From a virus: 28,940 bases of DNA. The stretch spans positions 1-28,940 of the IMG/VR virus record IMGVR_UViG_3300031565_000257, one strand, 5' to 3'. The notes below the pieces were generated by a model. The model made no database searches. It saw only the letters and a program-made list of their open reading frames with translations, and was not told where the DNA came from. This document shows, one piece after another, positions 15,406-22,255 of this stretch; position 1 is the stretch's first letter; each line of letters starts with the position of its first letter. The position numbers and the translations under genes are program-made.

Positions 15406-15417
15406 AATTAATTATAA

Positions 15418-16122
15418 TTAGTTATTTTGTTCTACAGATTGCCCAGCTCTTTGTAATTGATTCATTGATTCAATATCACCAGCTATAATTTTAACAGCCT
15501 CTTCTACAAATAATTCGATTAAGTCTTCCTTAAACTCAGACTGTACATCTGCAGTAGGGGTTATCCCTGTATAAGGATCTGTCACACCGCTAATCTCTAT
15601 TCTCAGAGGCTGACGATAATATGTTAATTGAGTATTTGTTATTTCAAACTCCCCATTAGTGTAGATTTGTATCCTTCCTCCTTTTTGTGTACAAAAAGTT
15701 TCTCCCCACTCATAGCTTGGTTTCTTGTTATTATCTCTAAGTAATTCATCTATGTTAGCTTGTTCTGCCAAATAGATAACAGAAGTTTTTGGCTTCTTAC
15801 AGCAATCCTTAGTCAGTTGAGTAGATACTCTTTTCCACTGTAAATAATTAGCAGGTTTAATATTACTCTCATAAAAAGTCTTACGGTCGGTCATAAATAA
15901 AGGTATGGTAGACAAGAGGACTTCTAAGTCATCAACCCTACGAGTAGACTGTTCGTCACCTTCCTTACTAAGGTTAGTACCGTGTAAGTTTCTACGACAC
16001 CAATCTGTTTGGCCTTTATTAAACGCCTCTACAATTTGCCATGGTTCTATGTTATCATAGTCATTACTGGCTAACTTATTAAGACGTTGTTTTACTTTTA
16101 TTAGAATAGTACTATTAAGCAT
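15418..16122 (-). CDS. conserved ring/connector-like structural protein
   Basis: 234 aa. Residues 1-60 are helical with IEPWQIVEAFNKGQTDWCRR, then HGTN and RRVDDLEVLL. The middle has a KDCCKKPK motif, YLAEQANIDELLRDNNKKPS and an aromatic beta region (LTYYRQPLRIEI, DPYTGITPTADVQSEF). The C-terminal helix (LIELFVEEAVKIIAGDIESM) ends the protein. I remember very similar proteins among head-tail joining genes of gut Bacteroidota phages. The place after the head genes and before the second major structural gene fits a ring or connector protein seated on the portal. Its ATG overlaps the TAA of the 57-aa gene upstream by one base. No catalytic motif is visible. Confidence 0.75.
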   Translation of the reverse strand: MLNSTILIKVKQRLNKLASNDYDNIEPWQIVEAFNKGQTDWCRRNLHGTNLSKEGDEQSTRRVDDLEVLLSTIPLFMTDRKTFYESNIKPANYLQWKRVSTQLTKDCCKKPKTSVIYLAEQANIDELLRDNNKKPSYEWGETFCTQKGGRIQIYTNGEFEITNTQLTYYRQPLRIEISGVTDPYTGITPTADVQSEFKEDLIELFVEEAVKIIAGDIESMNQLQRAGQSVEQNN

Positions 16123-16295
16123 TATTTCTTATTCTTCATTTTAGGAATAGGGGTAGGAAATGTTTGCATGTTGAACTGATCAACAAATTCTACACGACCT
16201 CCGTCTTCTTTCATCTTTCTAAAGACCTCCATGATCTTGTTATTTTTAGCATCCACGTTTTTACTAGGATAGTTTGGGGGTGTGTATTTTTTCAT
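16122..16295 (-). CDS. 57-aa small conserved-looking virion-operon protein
   Basis: I decoded a short frame from ATG at 16295 to TAA at 16122, beginning MKKYTPPNYPSKNVDAKNNK and ending PIPKMKNKK. It is basic and Pro/Asn/Lys-rich at both ends, with one amphipathic helix in the middle (IMEVFRKMKEDGGRVEFVDQ). It overlaps the following connector gene by one base (TAATG) and starts inside the tail of the upstream 58-aa gene. The tight packing and coupled stop/start argue for a real gene despite its length. Function unknown. Confidence 0.55.
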   Translation of the reverse strand: MKKYTPPNYPSKNVDAKNNKIMEVFRKMKEDGGRVEFVDQFNMQTFPTPIPKMKNKK

Positions 16296-16440
16296 GTGTA
16301 TTTGTTTTACCTGTATTTATGATCTCTAATAATTCTTTAAAATTTTCAGATACTGTTTTACCATTATCTTTTATAGCTCTAGTTTCTCCATGAACAAAAG
16401 CAAATAACATATCATCTTCATTATAGATATTCTCTGCCAT
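16264..16440 (-). CDS. 58-aa small protein of the head operon
   Basis: The likely start is the ATG at 16440 (MAENIYNEDDMLFAFVHGET...). An upstream in-frame ATG at 16479 would run 38 bases into the preceding 47-aa gene and adds a Leu/Lys-rich stretch that is simply that gene read out of frame. The protein is acidic at the N terminus, then helical (VSENFKELLEIINTG) with a polar tail. It overlaps the 57-aa gene downstream by about 32 bases and starts one base after the upstream stop codon. It lies in the series of small genes between the 349-aa protein and the connector. No known domain; function unknown. Confidence 0.55.
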   Translation of the reverse strand: MAENIYNEDDMLFAFVHGETRAIKDNGKTVSENFKELLEIINTGKTNTHEKIHTPKLS

Positions 16441-16441
16441 A

Positions 16442-16585
16442 TTACTTCTTTTTAGCCATTTTTTTAAAAGTACGAGCAAGAGCCTTTCTCTTAGGTGTAC
16501 ATGTAGCCTTAGTCATTGGGGTGCAGTAACCCTTATGTGCCGGGTTAACTGCTCCTTTTATCCAATCTTTTTTCTTCTTAGCCAT
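16442..16585 (-). CDS. 47-aa very basic peptide (KDWIKGAV family)
   Basis: I decoded a frame from ATG at 16585 to TAA at 16442: MAKKKKDWIKGAVNPAHKGY, then CTPMTKATCTPKRKALARTF, then KKMAKKK. Nearly one residue in three is Lys or Arg. The core WIKGAVxPxHKGYCTP is a pattern I remember from tiny proteins of many Bacteroidota phages, usually near structural genes. The charge suggests contact with nucleic acid or with an acidic virion surface. The ATG overlaps the TAA of the upstream gene by one base, and the next gene starts right after it. The role is unproven. Confidence 0.72.
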   Translation of the reverse strand: MAKKKKDWIKGAVNPAHKGYCTPMTKATCTPKRKALARTFKKMAKKK

Positions 16586-16794
16586 TACTTCTTTCTTTTA
16601 GCAGGCGTTGCTTTTCTAGGAGTTGGTTTAGTAGATCCACCAAAAGCCATCTTATTAAGATCTACTATTGATTTCTTTACTCCACCCATTAAAAATTTAT
16701 CCTTCTTAATCGCCTCTGCTCTTTGAAGAGTTCTTACTGCATCATCAATTTCCCATTGACGATCAGGTCCTGATATTGTTGTTTTTTTAGCCAT
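16585..16794 (-). CDS. 69-aa small conserved head-operon protein
   Basis: Best start is the ATG at 16794 (MAKKTTISGPDRQWEIDDAV...), 10 bases after the upstream stop. A longer in-frame start at 16827 would only re-read the end of the 349-aa gene in another frame (NNIGINKK). The middle is a helix (DDAVRTLQRAEAIKKDKFLM), and the tail is very basic (TPRKATPAKRKK). Pattern memory places similar short proteins (WE(I/V)xxAxRTLxxAExIKxD) next to head genes in Bacteroidota phages. It overlaps the 47-aa gene by one base (TAATG). It could be a small assembly or DNA-binding factor; function unknown. Confidence 0.68.
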   Translation of the reverse strand: MAKKTTISGPDRQWEIDDAVRTLQRAEAIKKDKFLMGGVKKSIVDLNKMAFGGSTKPTPRKATPAKRKK

Positions 16795-16804
16795 ATTATT
16801 TTTT

Positions 16805-17854
16805 TTATTTATTCCAATATTGTTCAACCTTGTGCATAATATCCATTAGGACATCTTCATTAACCGGGTTCTTTAAGAACTCTACACAATCCGAAGGATT
16901 ACGTCCTAGTCTAGCATTAGATTGTATATGGTATATAAATCCATCAGGTTTATTATTAATAAACTTATAGAAGGTTGCATCCTTGATTAAAGCTTTGAGT
17001 TTTAATGTTTCCATATCTAAAGCAACAGCATCAATGAAAGACTGAGCTGCACGCTTAAGATTAGACTCAATACCTTTACCTGTAATATACTTATCCATGT
17101 TATCATATAAGATATCAATAGGAGTACTCTTCTTATAAAGAGGGCTATTAGCATCTACCACTTTAGCTACATATAAAAGCTTATTAACATTCTGATCAAA
17201 CAACTCTGTTAATTGAGAGATTGCTCTATTACGAAGTTTAGAAACTTCAGTCTTAGTAGACACAGTATCAATATACTTATCTAAGAAGAACTTAGGAGCT
17301 ACAGCTCTACTACGAGCATCTTCAAAACTCTTAGCAATAAGAGAGAATCCACCAGCTTCAATAGCACATAACTTGATGAGATCAAAAGGATCTTTAGCAG
17401 GATCTAATGGAATTATAGCATTTCCACAACGCATTACTATCTTACCCCAGAATTCATCATTCTGTGGTTTTAATAATACTACCTTATCCCAGAAATGTTT
17501 ATCCTCAATATCGATCTCATTAGCAGCAAGTTCTCTTTCTAACTGAGCAACATTAACTCTAATCTCTTTAATTTTAGCAGCTCGTGCATCTAGGTCAGCT
17601 ATAAGCTTCACTTCTGGAGCAAACTCATTTAGACCTGTTACATATCTCTTAACTCCATTACGCTCTATACAAGCTAGCTGTTCTTCATGGAACACGCCGT
17701 CAAATAGGGCAAGACCGTATTTCTCTAATCCTAGGTTTGTACCAGTGGGATCGAAATAGGGTTTAACAGATATGGTACCGCTCTTGCTGGCCACCGGGAC
17801 TTCTACAAGAGTGATTTCATCTTGGATACTCTTTGTTGTAGGTTTCTTACTCAT
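16805..17854 (-). CDS. conserved 349-aa head-region protein, function unknown
   Basis: 349 aa, mixed alpha/beta. Residues 30-75 include GLEKYGLALFDGVFHEEQLA and a basic turn (ERNGVKRYVTG). Residues 85-115 form a charged helix/coiled coil (DARAAKIKEIRVNVAQLERE). The rest is mostly helical with repeated Lys/Asp/Leu. No membrane segment or enzyme motif is visible. It lies downstream of the capsid and decoration genes and starts the run of tiny genes. It probably has its own promoter at 17878-17908. I remember homologues in gut phages of this type, always in the head block and without a defined role. It could be a minor head protein or an assembly factor. Confidence 0.72.
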   Translation of the reverse strand: MSKKPTTKSIQDEITLVEVPVASKSGTISVKPYFDPTGTNLGLEKYGLALFDGVFHEEQLACIERNGVKRYVTGLNEFAPEVKLIADLDARAAKIKEIRVNVAQLERELAANEIDIEDKHFWDKVVLLKPQNDEFWGKIVMRCGNAIIPLDPAKDPFDLIKLCAIEAGGFSLIAKSFEDARSRAVAPKFFLDKYIDTVSTKTEVSKLRNRAISQLTELFDQNVNKLLYVAKVVDANSPLYKKSTPIDILYDNMDKYITGKGIESNLKRAAQSFIDAVALDMETLKLKALIKDATFYKFINNKPDGFIYHIQSNARLGRNPSDCVEFLKNPVNEDVLMDIMHKVEQYWNK

Positions 17855-17877
17855 GATTGTTGGTTTTTTGGTTTATA

Positions 17878-17908
17878 CAAAGATAGGGTTTATTCCCAGA
17901 TCTTCAAT
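17878..17908 (-). promoter_or_regulatory. candidate promoter for the 349-aa gene
   Basis: On the minus strand TATCTTTG (17885-17878) matches the -7 consensus TAnnTTTG exactly. ATTG (17908-17905) lies 19 bases upstream, three of four bases of -33. The -33 part falls inside the end of the 154-aa gene. The ATG at 17854 is about 24 bases downstream after an A-rich leader. Confidence 0.45.
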
Positions 17909-18354
17909 TCTATATAAGTATTTTCTAATAAGTTATCTTCATAAGCTCCTATAGCAATGTTATAAGTCTTAATCAAGAACTCTGTGTTTGATACTTGCTC
18001 TACACCAGCATTATAAAATCCTTCTTTTAAAGAACCTACTATAATGCTAGCTTTGGTAACAGGGTTGCTAACAGTTAAGCTATATACTCCAGAACCAATG
18101 TTTGTAAAAGTAATACAAATACAATCACCATGAGAAACTGTACACTCTGGAGAAGGACACTGTGTCTCAGCAGAAGCACCCACTATTTCAAAAGTGGGAG
18201 AAGATCCTAGGGGATGACTCGCTATAAGATTAATAGAAGAATAGATACCTAATTCATTAACAGTATCTATTACTTCATTAACATCGCGAAGAGTAGCTAA
18301 CTTATTGTTACCATCTGCAAATTCATATGTTACTTGTGGTCTTAATTTTTCCAT
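17890..18354 (-). CDS. beta-rich head-decoration or head-fiber protein candidate
   Basis: 154 aa. The N terminus is a short helix (LATLRDVNEVIDTVNELG). Residues 40-100 are beta-like with a Cys cluster (TQCPSPECTVSHGDCICITF). The last 60 residues (VGSLKEGFYNAGVEQVSNTE, then NTYIELKIWE) resemble C-terminal domains of small capsid-surface or fiber proteins. It comes two genes after the major capsid gene with small gaps, where crAss-like and similar phages place auxiliary capsid or head-fiber proteins. The promoter of the following gene overlaps its 3' end. Function is inferred from position and composition. Confidence 0.6.
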   Translation of the reverse strand: MEKLRPQVTYEFADGNNKLATLRDVNEVIDTVNELGIYSSINLIASHPLGSSPTFEIVGASAETQCPSPECTVSHGDCICITFTNIGSGVYSLTVSNPVTKASIIVGSLKEGFYNAGVEQVSNTEFLIKTYNIAIGAYEDNLLENTYIELKIWE

Positions 18355-18375
18355 TATACTTCTACTTTTCTTCTA

Positions 18376-19035
18376 TTAAGGATTCATTGAACCACTATTT
18401 GATGGATCATTTGTTCCTAATACCATATAATGAGTTAACTCAACAAATGATACATCCATAGATCCTGGATCCGGAGCTCCTATTAAAGCATCAAAGAAAT
18501 TAATAGTTAATTCTGTAGTAACCCCTTCTACTACTTGAGCTGATGCAATAACCCCAGGTCCTGTATTATAAATAGTAGCTACTATTTTTTGAATAGGAGA
18601 GTTAGGATCACTATTTACAGTTGGTGGTAGCTGTGCTACAAAAGAATCTCCAAATGCATTATAATATATGTTAAATATCTCAAAGCAATGTTTACAATTT
18701 ATCTTATTATTAGTTAGGGTAAACGGACTACAAGCACCATAGTTATTAAAAAAGCCAGCATCCCCGCATTTACAAGCTAAACTGGCGCAAGGTGTAATAG
18801 TTCCTCCAACAATACTAGCTGAACCTGATGGATCCCCTTGAATGCTTATTGGTGTAAGTACGGTAACACCTCCTATAATGGCAGGCTTATATAATATTTT
18901 TACAGTACTCCCTAGATAATTATCATTTAAGTTTGTTATTAAGGCGTTTAAATCAGCATAAGTCGCGTTAGCATTATCTGATGCACTAGTTCTTAAGTTA
19001 TTTTTAAGATTATTTATAAAAGATGTAAGTCCCAT
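18376..19035 (-). CDS. head-decoration or fiber protein candidate with Cys cluster
   Basis: 219 aa. Residues 1-40 are an Asn/Leu-rich helix (FINNLKNNLRTSASDN, then ATYADLNALITNLNDNYLG), possibly a trimeric stalk. Residues 45-80 are beta-rich with Gly/Ser/Pro. Residues about 80-125 hold many Cys (CASLACKCGDAGFF, KINCKHCFEIFN) that could form disulfides or bind metal. The C-terminal 90 residues are beta-like and end in a flexible Asn/Ser/Pro tail. It is the first gene after the capsid gene and its terminator, and a structured element (19073-19114) lies in its leader. Helical stalk plus beta head fits a capsid fiber or decoration protein. No homologue can be named. Confidence 0.6.
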   Translation of the reverse strand: MGLTSFINNLKNNLRTSASDNANATYADLNALITNLNDNYLGSTVKILYKPAIIGGVTVLTPISIQGDPSGSASIVGGTITPCASLACKCGDAGFFNNYGACSPFTLTNNKINCKHCFEIFNIYYNAFGDSFVAQLPPTVNSDPNSPIQKIVATIYNTGPGVIASAQVVEGVTTELTINFFDALIGAPDPGSMDVSFVELTHYMVLGTNDPSNSGSMNP

Positions 19036-19072
19036 TTTGCTTAGTTTTTAGTATTTATAATTATTTATTGTC

Positions 19073-19114
19073 CCCTGCTAGAGTTGCGAGCTCTATATTG
19101 GACGCACCGCAGGG
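19073..19114 (-). other. compact nested stem-loop, possible pseudoknotted RNA element
   Basis: On the minus strand an outer 6-bp stem (19109-19114 with 19073-19078, CCCTGC/GCAGGG) encloses a 13-base single-stranded stretch and an inner 5-bp hairpin (19091-19095 with 19079-19083, TAGAG/CTCTA). The inner hairpin abuts the outer stem on one side, allowing stacking. The 7-base inner loop contains CGCA, which can pair with TGCG in the 13-base stretch (19085-19088 with 19103-19106). The element is GC-rich against its AT-rich surroundings and has no coding frame. It lies between the capsid terminator and the next gene. Strand and function are not established. Confidence 0.55.
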
Positions 19115-19118
19115 AAAG

Positions 19119-19149
19119 GAAAAAAGAGGGAAGATAATTCCTCCCTCTT
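19119..19149 (-). terminator. Rho-independent terminator of the major capsid gene
   Basis: AAGAGGGA (19124-19131) pairs perfectly with TCCCTCTT (19142-19149) around a 10-base loop, followed on the minus strand by a run of six T. It starts six bases after the capsid TAA. Such a strong stop directly behind the capsid gene would give a short, abundant capsid mRNA 3' end. Confidence 0.87.
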
Positions 19150-19154
19150 AATTA

Positions 19155-20786
19155 TTAGAATGATCCACCAGTGATTGGATTTCTCATTACAATCTTAAGA
19201 ACCTTGGTAGGATCTTTAACCCAGATAGCTGGCATTGTTTGAGTCATCATTACACGGTAACCATTGAACTGTCCACTAGATTGGAACCCTTGAGTTCTTC
19301 CCATGTAGTCCATAGTACCATTTTGATACCACCACTTTAATTGGTTATCCCAAGATAACTTCAACATAAAGATGTTGTCATTACCAGTGTCAGTAATATC
19401 GAAGATCACGTAGCTATAAGAAGACAACGGATGACCATCGATGATTGGGTTTTCGATATCGTTAGTATGTAAGTTATCAAACGCTGGGTTTAATACAAAC
19501 TTAACATTAGCTAAGAAAGGAATTACATAAGATGTGAATGCGAAACCGAAGTTAAGATCCATACCTTTACCAGTGATCGCTCCGATACCACCACCACCGT
19601 CATTACCGGCGTTGATTACTAATCCAGAGTTAACTGCTTCACGCTTGATAGCTTCGTTAACCATTCTCATTCCACCCATACCGGTCTGAACAATAAGCTG
19701 ACGCTTAGGATCTGGACCTTGGAACTCCACACGACCAGCGTAGAAGTTGTATAATTCACCACGGAATAATTCAAGAGTAAAGTTAGACTTATTGTATACA
19801 CGCTTGAATGAGTTGTCTAATTGTTTCCAAAGACCAACTGATAAACGCATATCATCTGGACCATCTTGCTTGATACGTCCACCATGACCCCACATTAAGT
19901 AAGACTCGATGTCAGTAGCAACCTTGGTTAAGTGAGCTGCTTCCATTGTAGTTAAGAAAGTACGTGATAATGTACCGTTAGCTACAGCTTTCTTTAAGTA
20001 ATCTTTACCCATTGTAGATGCTATACCTTCAATAGTAGAGATTGCTGGATCCATAGATTTGTCGTAATTCTTCCAGATCTCAGTTACAGGAACTGTACCA
20101 TCTGCATTCATACCACCTTTGATCATCATATCAGCACGAGAAGATACTGAATAATGTACGTGAGCTTCTGCACCACCTACGTAGTTATAGAATTCACGGA
20201 ATCCAGCTTTTGTCTGGATATCAGAGAAACGCTCACCATATTCTCCACGGGCAGAACCCTTACGGAAAATCTTAGTTTGGTTAGCTAAGTACTTATTATC
20301 TAAGAACTTATAGTTATCATTGTTTACTAATTGTACAGTGTAGATAAAACCATCACCCATAGGTAAGATATCATCTGCAGTAATGTACATCTCACAACCG
20401 TTATACTTGTCATAAGTGATAATATCACCATGTCCAAATTCACGCTTGTTAAGTTTAATTTTGAAGGTTGTACCATCGATACCTTTTGTAAGGTTACCTG
20501 GTTCAATATCTTCGATGATATATGGTAAGTCTTGACTAACCGGAGTTTGCCATTTGTACTCACCACGAGCGTTATCTACCATGATAACATTTTTACCACC
20601 AAAAGATGATAGTTGGTAAAGAGGCATTTCGACCTTCTGAGTCATTGCCCAAATGTCTACTGGACCCATATCCATAGGTTCTGCGTCTTTCAACATGTTT
20701 ACTAAGTGGTATGAATCGATGTGAGAACTAGCGTTGTAGTTAGTGTCACGAAGGAACATACCATTATTCAATACTGGAGTTGCCAT
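19155..20786 (-). CDS. major capsid protein
   Basis: 543 aa. It should build the icosahedral shell, probably with an HK97-type fold as in all Caudoviricetes. The evidence is its place right after portal and scaffold candidates, its typical length, its codon use (many AAC, TAC, GAC, ATC and CGT codons, unlike most neighbours), an A-rich leader (AATCAAAAACA before ATG) and the strong terminator directly behind it. Sequence landmarks are an early segment on capsid contact (MEMPLYQLSSFGGKNVIMVD-like region near residue 53), GQLTK-like E-loop residues near 90-120, a Gly-rich stretch (NAGNDGGGGIGAITGKGMDL) near residue 395, and a hydrophobic beta C terminus. No protease gene or cleavable delta domain is evident, in line with scaffold-based assembly. 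The family is remembered from gut phages; the fold was not computed. Confidence 0.87.
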   Translation of the reverse strand: MATPVLNNGMFLRDTNYNASSHIDSYHLVNMLKDAEPMDMGPVDIWAMTQKVEMPLYQLSSFGGKNVIMVDNARGEYKWQTPVSQDLPYIIEDIEPGNLTKGIDGTTFKIKLNKREFGHGDIITYDKYNGCEMYITADDILPMGDGFIYTVQLVNNDNYKFLDNKYLANQTKIFRKGSARGEYGERFSDIQTKAGFREFYNYVGGAEAHVHYSVSSRADMMIKGGMNADGTVPVTEIWKNYDKSMDPAISTIEGIASTMGKDYLKKAVANGTLSRTFLTTMEAAHLTKVATDIESYLMWGHGGRIKQDGPDDMRLSVGLWKQLDNSFKRVYNKSNFTLELFRGELYNFYAGRVEFQGPDPKRQLIVQTGMGGMRMVNEAIKREAVNSGLVINAGNDGGGGIGAITGKGMDLNFGFAFTSYVIPFLANVKFVLNPAFDNLHTNDIENPIIDGHPLSSYSYVIFDITDTGNDNIFMLKLSWDNQLKWWYQNGTMDYMGRTQGFQSSGQFNGYRVMMTQTMPAIWVKDPTKVLKIVMRNPITGGSF

Positions 20787-20826
20787 TGTTTTTGATTTTT
20801 GATTTTAGTTTATAATTATTAGTTGT

Positions 20827-22128
20827 TTATCTCTTAAAAAATTGTTTGCTTGGTCTAGGGATCTTTCTACTGGTACCCTTGTCTTCAGCTTCTTCTTGTC
20901 CGCCACTGGCGATCTTTCTACCTTCCTCAGTCTTTAAAGCTCTTACTGTCTTTGCGACTACTTCCTTCTTTTCATTCTCTCTTACCTTAGCTCTATATCC
21001 TTCCGGATCAGATAATAAGTAAAGAGCTTCTGCAATTAGATCATGTCTAGGTTCTTTAAATTGATACTTCTCAAGTAGGTGTCCTAATAGATTTGTATTA
21101 CGACCACTCATTGATGGATAGTTTGGCTTTATTAAACCTGAATATAAAGCTGTTTGTACTTTCTTATCAAGTTTGATACCATTTAACTCTCCGGTAGCTA
21201 AAACATTATATACATTTTCCATATATAATTCTGACTGTTCTTGTTGAGCTGCTCTTAGATCTTCTTGCTTTTTTAATCTTTGAGAAAGTATCTGCTCTTG
21301 CATGCTGTCTAATTTTGGTTTAAACTTATTAGCTTTAGCTTCTAATTCTTCGCGATCCTTATACTCAGTTACTTCTTCTTCGATTTCCTCTGGAGTCCAA
21401 TCTGAATGAGTAGCTGTTAAGTATTCTCTTATGATCTGCTCTTGTCCTGCTTCAGTAGAGATGTCTAAGTCTTTTACCTCTTCTACTCTAGCTAAGTGTT
21501 TAAATAATCCTTTTAGATCTGCACCACCGTCTGCCACATACTTAGCTGCATATTTAAGTTCGTCTGGTAATGCGTCGAAAAATCTTGCGGGTACTTCTTT
21601 CTGTAGCTCTTTTTCTCTTTCTTCGGAGTTAGCCTGGAAAAGATCTTCGAAATCTTGTAAGGTGTATTTATCAATCGGTTTGTCATCATCAAAGGGAACT
21701 AATAGTTTTTTCTCGATCAGCTTATTGGTAAGTTCTACTAATCCACCTGCACGACCTATTTTCTTTTTTTCGTCTGCTGCAGATTCTGGATCATCACCAT
21801 CTTCATCAGAGTTTTCCCCTATGTTAACGATATCAGCTATTTCTTCTGCAGACACCTTAGGTTTTTTAGGATCCTTATTATCACCTTCACCTTTAGGATC
21901 TGCTGCTTTAGGATCTTCTTCTTCTTCTTCTTCCTCCTCTTCATTAGAAGGGGCGTTGTCAAGGAACGATACGTCTACCTGTTTTCTAGAAAAGATGGAC
22001 GGCATCTTCTCAGGCTTTTCTTTTTCTCCGGCGAGCATTACATTATCTGCATCTACCCCTCCGTTTAATACCGCGTCTAGATCTAAGTCTACTTCTTGGA
22101 CGTGGGTTGAATCTTTATTATCACGCAT
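20827..22128 (-). CDS. acidic scaffold-like head assembly protein
   Basis: 433 aa, highly charged. Residues 1-130 are acidic and disordered, with a run of nine Glu near residue 62 and many Asp/Pro/Lys (DPKAADPKGEGDNKDPKKPK). Residues 135-300 are helical and rich in Glu/Lys/Leu, with a likely coiled coil (LDSMQEQILSQRLKKQEDLR). The tail is basic (RKIPRPSKQFFKR). Position between portal and capsid genes, high helix and charge content and a basic C terminus all match scaffolding proteins, whose basic tail docks on the coat protein during procapsid assembly. No protease motif is seen. The Glu run is encoded by a repetitive GAA/GAG stretch near 21,920-21,945. Role inferred with fair confidence. 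Confidence 0.72.
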   Translation of the reverse strand: MRDNKDSTHVQEVDLDLDAVLNGGVDADNVMLAGEKEKPEKMPSIFSRKQVDVSFLDNAPSNEEEEEEEEEDPKAADPKGEGDNKDPKKPKVSAEEIADIVNIGENSDEDGDDPESAADEKKKIGRAGGLVELTNKLIEKKLLVPFDDDKPIDKYTLQDFEDLFQANSEEREKELQKEVPARFFDALPDELKYAAKYVADGGADLKGLFKHLARVEEVKDLDISTEAGQEQIIREYLTATHSDWTPEEIEEEVTEYKDREELEAKANKFKPKLDSMQEQILSQRLKKQEDLRAAQQEQSELYMENVYNVLATGELNGIKLDKKVQTALYSGLIKPNYPSMSGRNTNLLGHLLEKYQFKEPRHDLIAEALYLLSDPEGYRAKVRENEKKEVVAKTVRALKTEEGRKIASGGQEEAEDKGTSRKIPRPSKQFFKR

Positions 22129-22177
22129 ATATTTGTTGGTTTTTTGGTTTTTGTATGACTAACTATTTATAATATAG

Positions 22178-22205
22178 CAAAAATACTTAAATAAACTTTA
22201 AAAAT
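22178..22205 (-). promoter_or_regulatory. weak candidate promoter for the scaffold-capsid unit
   Basis: On the minus strand TATTTTTG (22185-22178) matches the Bacteroidota -7 consensus TAnnTTTG exactly, in the 127-base gap between the portal and scaffold genes. An overlapping TATATTAT also occurs. The -33 region is T-rich but shows no TTTG at the expected distance, so this is a tentative call. The ATG at 22128 is about 50 bases downstream. Confidence 0.35.
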
Positions 22206-22255
22206 GTGCTAGATTGCAGTCTCTAAAAAAAGAAAACTTTCAGTATATCACTAAG

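Noticed and set aside
16440-16479. N-terminal extension of the 58-aa gene to an upstream ATG
   Set aside because: The added residues are the preceding 47-aa gene read in another frame, and the ATG at 16440 sits directly after that gene's stop.
21431-22162. A 243-codon plus-strand frame, Ser-rich
   Set aside because: It is the antisense of the acidic scaffold gene: Glu codons GAA/GAG read as TTC/CTC and TCT/TCC. The low-complexity Ser/Phe composition and lack of any neighbour on that strand mark it as a shadow.
22220-22255. T-rich stretch after the portal gene, considered as a terminator
   Set aside because: Only a five-pair, AU-rich imperfect stem (with a G-T pair) precedes the T-run and it is not adjacent; insufficient for a terminator call.
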